From: Acidobacteriota bacterium
GTDB lineage: Bacteria > Acidobacteriota > UBA890 > WLXD01
Assembly: GCA_022571615.1 (NCBI GenBank)
Contig: JACZXM010000018.1
Location: 1 to 15,779, forward strand
Direction: 5' to 3'
DNA: 15,779 bases
Both the position numbers and the translations under genes were made by a program. The stretch's first letter is position 1. Every line of letters begins with the position of its first letter. Of the stretch, positions 7,753-15,779 are shown in pieces. The notes beneath the pieces are model-generated. The model saw only the letters and a list, made by a program, of their open reading frames with translations. It was not told where the DNA came from and did no database searches.

Positions 7753-7788
7753 CCGCCGCAAGCCAGTGCGCCAGCGTCGTTGCGGCGG
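7753..7788 (+). ncRNA. Hairpin in the gyrB leader RNA
   Basis: CCGCCGCAA (7753-7761) pairs perfectly with TTGCGGCGG (7780-7788), giving a 9-pair GC-rich stem with an 18-base loop about 25 bases into the predicted leader. GCCAG occurs in the loop twice and once just beyond. No T-run follows, so it is not a simple terminator. It may affect mRNA stability or bind a factor. No known riboswitch family was recognised. Confidence 0.45.
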
Positions 7789-7889
7789 GCGCCAGCCACA
7801 AGGGAGAGCGTGTGATTTCCGCGGGTGGCTAGGGGCGGAGTGTGGCGGCGCGAGCGGAGGGGAACAGGAGATCGAGCAGGTAGGGGGAA

Positions 7890-10339
<2,450 letters not shown>

Positions 10340-10373
10340 CGAAACGGCCTGCTAACCGGACGATGCGCGCGGC

Positions 10374-12809
<2,436 letters not shown>

Positions 12810-12889
12810 ACGTACTATGGCCTGCTGGAGCTAGCGACACATGGCCAGTAGGACCGCCGCCGCCGCCGCATCCAATGCCCTGCGTAGGC
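12810..12889. other. Short convergent gap between gyrA and pcrA
   Basis: Eighty bases separate two converging genes. They contain TGGCC and GGCCA arms that could form an imperfect stem (about 12828-12855) and a (CCG)5 run near 12855-12870, but no T-run on either strand. A bidirectional terminator would be expected here; none is convincing. Confidence 0.4.
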
Positions 12890-15142
12890 TTAGGTGAGTA
12901 GCTGCAGCTTTGCGAAACGGGCGATTAGCTGTTTCGTGCCGGCGCCTGTGAAGGAGACGCTGAGCTTGAGGCGATCGCCGGCGCCCTGGGTTTCAAAAAT
13001 GCGTCCGGGGCCGAACTTGGGGTGGAAGATGGCCGTGCCCGGCTGCAACGCGGCGAGGGGTGCGGGCACCCCGGTACCGCGGGCGTGGGGGTTGACAGGA
13101 CGGGTCGCGCGCCGGGCGCCCGAAGGGGCAGGGGAAGGGCGCGGGTGGTCGCGGCGCGAAGACCGGCGAGAGCCCTGAGCGGCGCGCGCAACGGTTGTCA
13201 CAGGGTCCTCGTGGAGATCGAGCGCAACAGGGTCGATCTCGCCGACGAAGCGGGAGGTTTGCTGCAACCGCTCCTGTCCGCGCACACGACGCAGCCGCGC
13301 GGCGCTCAGCAGCAGGCGCCGCCGCGCGCGGGTCATGGCCACGTAGCAGAGACGGCGCTCCTCCTCGACCTGCCCCTCCTGCACCGAGGAGGCATGAGGA
13401 AAGAGCCCCTCCTCGAGGCCGGCCACGAACACGGTGTGAAACTCCAGACCCTTGGCAGCGTGGATGGTCATCAGACTCACGCCGCCGCCGGAGCCCCGGG
13501 CGAGATCGGTATCCGAGACCAGCGCTGCGCGGTCGATGAACGCGGCGACGGAGCGCTCCGTCGCCAGCGCCGAGCCGCCGAACTCGGTCGCCGAGGCGAT
13601 GAGCTCGTCGACGTTGCCGAGACGCTCCTCGCCGTCCTGCTGGGCGCGGAGAAAGTCCGCGTAGCCGCTGACGTGCAGGATACGCTCGATCAACGCACCC
13701 AACTCCACCTCGCCGAGAGCGGCGCGGAGTTCCGCCGTCAGCCGGCCCATCGACAGCAGTCCTGGCAGCGCCCGCGACAGGCACCCGAAGCCGCGCAACG
13801 CGGCCTCCGGGTCGCTGGACGCCATCGCCTGTCGCAGGGCGGCGGCAGCGGATCCGGCCCGCTGCGACAGGGAGGAGACCGTCACCGGGCCCACACCCCG
13901 CACTGGCCGCGCCGCCGCGCGCACGAACGCAGTGTCGTCATCGGCGATCAGGAGCCGCGCCCACGAAAGTAGGTCCTTTACCTCGGTGCGGCGAAAGAAC
14001 GTCGGACCACCGAGCACGCGAAAAGGGATCCGGCGTCCCGCGAACTCCTCCTCGAAAGCGCGCGACTGGGCATTGGTGCGATACAAGACCGCCACCTCGC
14101 TGGCCGCCGTCCCCTCGGCTAGGGCGCAGGCAATCTGCTTGGCGACCCAGACCGCCTCCTGGCGCTCGCCGGCGCAGAGCATGAACTGCGGCTTTTCGCC
14201 ACCGGGCTCCTCGGTCCAGAGGGCCTTCCCGAGGCGCTCGCGATTATGAGCAACCAACGATCCGGCGGCCCTCAGGATCGGCTGCGTCGATCGATAGTTC
14301 TGCTCCAGCCGCACGACCGTGGCACCGGGGAAGTCGGCCTGAAAATCGAGCACGTTGGCCAGCTCGGCGCCGCGCCAGCGATAGATCGACTGGTCCTCGT
14401 CGCCGACCACCATGAGGCTGCTCTCGGGGCCCAGCAAGGAGCGCACCAGCCGGTATTGCAAGCGGTTGGTGTCCTGGTACTCATCGACGAGCAAGTGGCG
14501 AAAACGCGACTGCCACGGCGCGGTGAGGTCGGGGTTGCAAGCGAGCAGCCGCAGCGGCCACTCCAGCAGGTCGTCGAAATCGAGGACCCCGCGGCCTTGC
14601 ATGGCGTCCCGGTAGAGGGAGAAGACGCGCCCTGCCGCACGTTGATCCCAGGGCCGCCCCTCGCGGTCCCAGGCGCGCGGGTCCTCGAGCCGGTTGCGCG
14701 CCCGGCTGCAAGCCTCGTACAGGGCGTTGGGCGACAGCTCGTGCGCATCGACGCCGGCCTCGGCCTGGGCCTGTCGCCAGGTGCCGAGGGAGTCGGCACG
14801 GTCGCTCACCGCGAACCCAGGTCGAGGTGCACCCGGCTGCCCGGCGACCTGGCGCAACAGCCGCAACCCCATGGCATGAAAGGTCAGCAGCCAAAGACCC
14901 TCTGGCTCCCTACCGAGCAGCGCCCTGACCCGAGCACGCATCTCCGCCGCCGCCCTGTTGGTAAAGGTCACTGCGCAGATGCCAGCGGGGTCCTCGGCGC
15001 GCTCGTCGACGAGCCAGGCGATGCGACGCGTGATCACCCGCGTCTTGCCCGAGCCGGCGCCGGCAAGTACCAGGCAGGGACCGCCGGCGTGGGTCACAGC
15101 GAGCACCTGCTGCGAGTTGAGGCCATCGACGAGTTGCGACAT
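12890..15142 (-). CDS. pcrA: ATP-dependent DNA helicase PcrA/UvrD
   Basis: A superfamily 1A 3'-5' helicase that acts in nucleotide excision repair, removes RecA from DNA and clears replication-transcription conflicts. All motifs are present (numbering from the ATG at 15140-15142): Walker A AGAGSGKT (27-34), TFTNRAAAEM, TFHAMGLRLL, LDFDDLLE, motif II DEYQDTN (220-226), motif III GDEDQSIYRWRGA (247-259), EQNYRST (280-286), motif V LMTIHAAKGLEFHTVF and motif VI EERRLCYVAMTRARRR. After a low-complexity Arg/Pro/Ser linker, the last 50 residues (FHPKFGPGRIFET ... KQLIARFAKLQLL) form the Tudor-like domain that binds RNA polymerase in PcrA/UvrD. Two in-frame GTG codons lie just upstream (15149-15154). 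GGAGG at 15156-15160 is too close to the first, 4 bases from the second and 13 from the ATG, so the start is uncertain by four residues. The orientation is head-on to replication from this origin. Confidence 0.95.
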   Translation of the reverse strand: MSQLVDGLNSQQVLAVTHAGGPCLVLAGAGSGKTRVITRRIAWLVDERAEDPAGICAVTFTNRAAAEMRARVRALLGREPEGLWLLTFHAMGLRLLRQVAGQPGAPRPGFAVSDRADSLGTWRQAQAEAGVDAHELSPNALYEACSRARNRLEDPRAWDREGRPWDQRAAGRVFSLYRDAMQGRGVLDFDDLLEWPLRLLACNPDLTAPWQSRFRHLLVDEYQDTNRLQYRLVRSLLGPESSLMVVGDEDQSIYRWRGAELANVLDFQADFPGATVVRLEQNYRSTQPILRAAGSLVAHNRERLGKALWTEEPGGEKPQFMLCAGERQEAVWVAKQIACALAEGTAASEVAVLYRTNAQSRAFEEEFAGRRIPFRVLGGPTFFRRTEVKDLLSWARLLIADDDTAFVRAAARPVRGVGPVTVSSLSQRAGSAAAALRQAMASSDPEAALRGFGCLSRALPGLLSMGRLTAELRAALGEVELGALIERILHVSGYADFLRAQQDGEERLGNVDELIASATEFGGSALATERSVAAFIDRAALVSDTDLARGSGGGVSLMTIHAAKGLEFHTVFVAGLEEGLFPHASSVQEGQVEEERRLCYVAMTRARRRLLLSAARLRRVRGQERLQQTSRFVGEIDPVALDLHEDPVTTVARAAQGSRRSSRRDHPRPSPAPSGARRATRPVNPHARGTGVPAPLAALQPGTAIFHPKFGPGRIFETQGAGDRLKLSVSFTGAGTKQLIARFAKLQLLT

Positions 15143-15233
15143 TGGACCCACCACACCTCCACCGCGGCCTGCTAGGGGCCGGAGGTGCCGAGCAAGGAGC
15201 TCCGCTCAAACGGTGACGGCGCGAAGCGCGCTG

Positions 15234-15779
15234 CTACTCTACCGTGACACTCTTGGCGAGGTTGCGCGGCATGTCCACGTCGCAACCGCGCTGCAGCGCG
15301 ATGTGATAAGCCAGAAGCTGTAGCGGAATTGTTGCCAGCAGTGGGGTCAGCTCCGGCATGCACTCCGGAATCACCAGCAACTCGTCGCTAATCTCGTTGA
15401 GCCGCGCATCGCCCTCGGTGCCCAGGACGATGAGAAACCCATCGCGGGCCTTGGCCTCCTGCATGTTGCTGGCAGTCTTCTCGTACAGAGGCGTCCTGGG
15501 CGCCAGGGCGACGATCGGCACATCACGGTCGATCAGGGCAATCGGACCGTGCTTCATCTCACCGGCCGGGTAGCCGTGCGCGTGAATGTACGAGATCTCT
15601 GTGAGCTTGAGCGCGCCTTCGAGAGCGATGGGGTACAGGAACCCGCGGCCGATGAACAGGAACTGCTGGAAGTGGGCCACCCGGCGCGCAAGCTTGGCGA
15701 TATAGGGCTCCTGCTGCAGGATCCGTTCGATCAAGCGCGGGATCTTGGCGAGCGCGTCAACGCGCTCGGCCAGCGCTTC
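15234..15779 (-). CDS. glmS: Glutamine-fructose-6-phosphate aminotransferase, C-terminal part (cut by window edge)
   Basis: GlmS makes glucosamine-6-phosphate from fructose-6-phosphate and glutamine, the first step to UDP-GlcNAc for peptidoglycan and lipopolysaccharide. Only the last 181 residues are in the window; the family has about 600. The frame stays open to the window edge, so the gene is partial at its 5' end. Visible parts are the second sugar-isomerase (SIS) domain, with FIGRGFLYPIALEGALKLTE, the YIHAHGYPAGEMKHGP motif and VIPECMPELTPLL, and the nearly invariant tail CDVDMPRNLAKSVTVE. The glutaminase domain lies outside. pcrA starts about 90 bases downstream on the same strand. The gap has a small GCGC-GAA-GCGC hairpin near 15219-15231 without a T-run. 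Confidence 0.96.
   Translation of the reverse strand, partial: EALAERVDALAKIPRLIERILQQEPYIAKLARRVAHFQQFLFIGRGFLYPIALEGALKLTEISYIHAHGYPAGEMKHGPIALIDRDVPIVALAPRTPLYEKTASNMQEAKARDGFLIVLGTEGDARLNEISDELLVIPECMPELTPLLATIPLQLLAYHIALQRGCDVDMPRNLAKSVTVE

Noticed and set aside
12855..12870. (CCG)5 run as a functional repeat
   Set aside because: Short triplet runs of this kind are expected in very GC-rich DNA; no other signal supports it.
13022..13972. 316-codon plus-strand frame opposite pcrA
   Set aside because: Antisense to the conserved helicase motifs; composition fits a GC-rich mirror frame.

Overview
This window is the replication-origin region of a bacterial chromosome. The sequence is clearly GC-rich. 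GyrB carries the long insertion between the TOPRIM core and the C-terminal tail that is typical of proteobacterial gyrases. Gene order and protein features suggest a deltaproteobacterium-like or related GC-rich Gram-negative lineage, but I cannot name the species from sequence alone. The genes are core housekeeping genes. I see no CRISPR array, insertion sequence, phage gene, tRNA or rRNA. The unusual material is in the control DNA and in a few residues and gene overlaps.

Left arm (180-4361, minus strand): a tightly packed operon rpmH-rnpA-yidD-yidC-jag-rsmG, read away from the origin. Neighbours overlap by 4 to 56 bases or are 15 bases apart. It couples ribosomal protein L34, the RNase P protein, the YidC membrane insertase with its partner YidD, the RNA-binding protein Jag and the 16S rRNA methyltransferase RsmG. 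mnmE and mnmG, often found between jag and rsmG, are absent. A near-perfect parS site (151-166) lies just downstream of rsmG, so parAB may lie immediately left of the window.

Origin (4362-4961 and 6306-6525): the DNA on both sides of dnaA looks like a split (bipartite) oriC. Upstream of dnaA there are a T/G-only-like low-complexity tract, a good promoter and a compact triplet of DnaA boxes. Downstream, between dnaA and dnaN, there are another DnaA box, a short palindrome and a (CTA)6 tract running into AT-rich DNA. That tract matches the DnaA-trio unwinding element known from Bacillus subtilis.

Right arm (4962-12809, plus strand): dnaA, dnaN, gyrB, gyrA. recF is missing from its usual place between dnaN and gyrB. 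In its place is a 301-base control region with a consensus -10 box, an inverted repeat around the -35 box, a stable leader hairpin and a 15-codon upstream ORF that overlaps the gyrB start. GyrA has Gln and Phe at the two positions that normally anchor quinolones.

Far right (12890-15779, minus strand): pcrA/uvrD helicase and the 3' part of glmS, convergent with gyrA and head-on to the replication fork expected from this origin.
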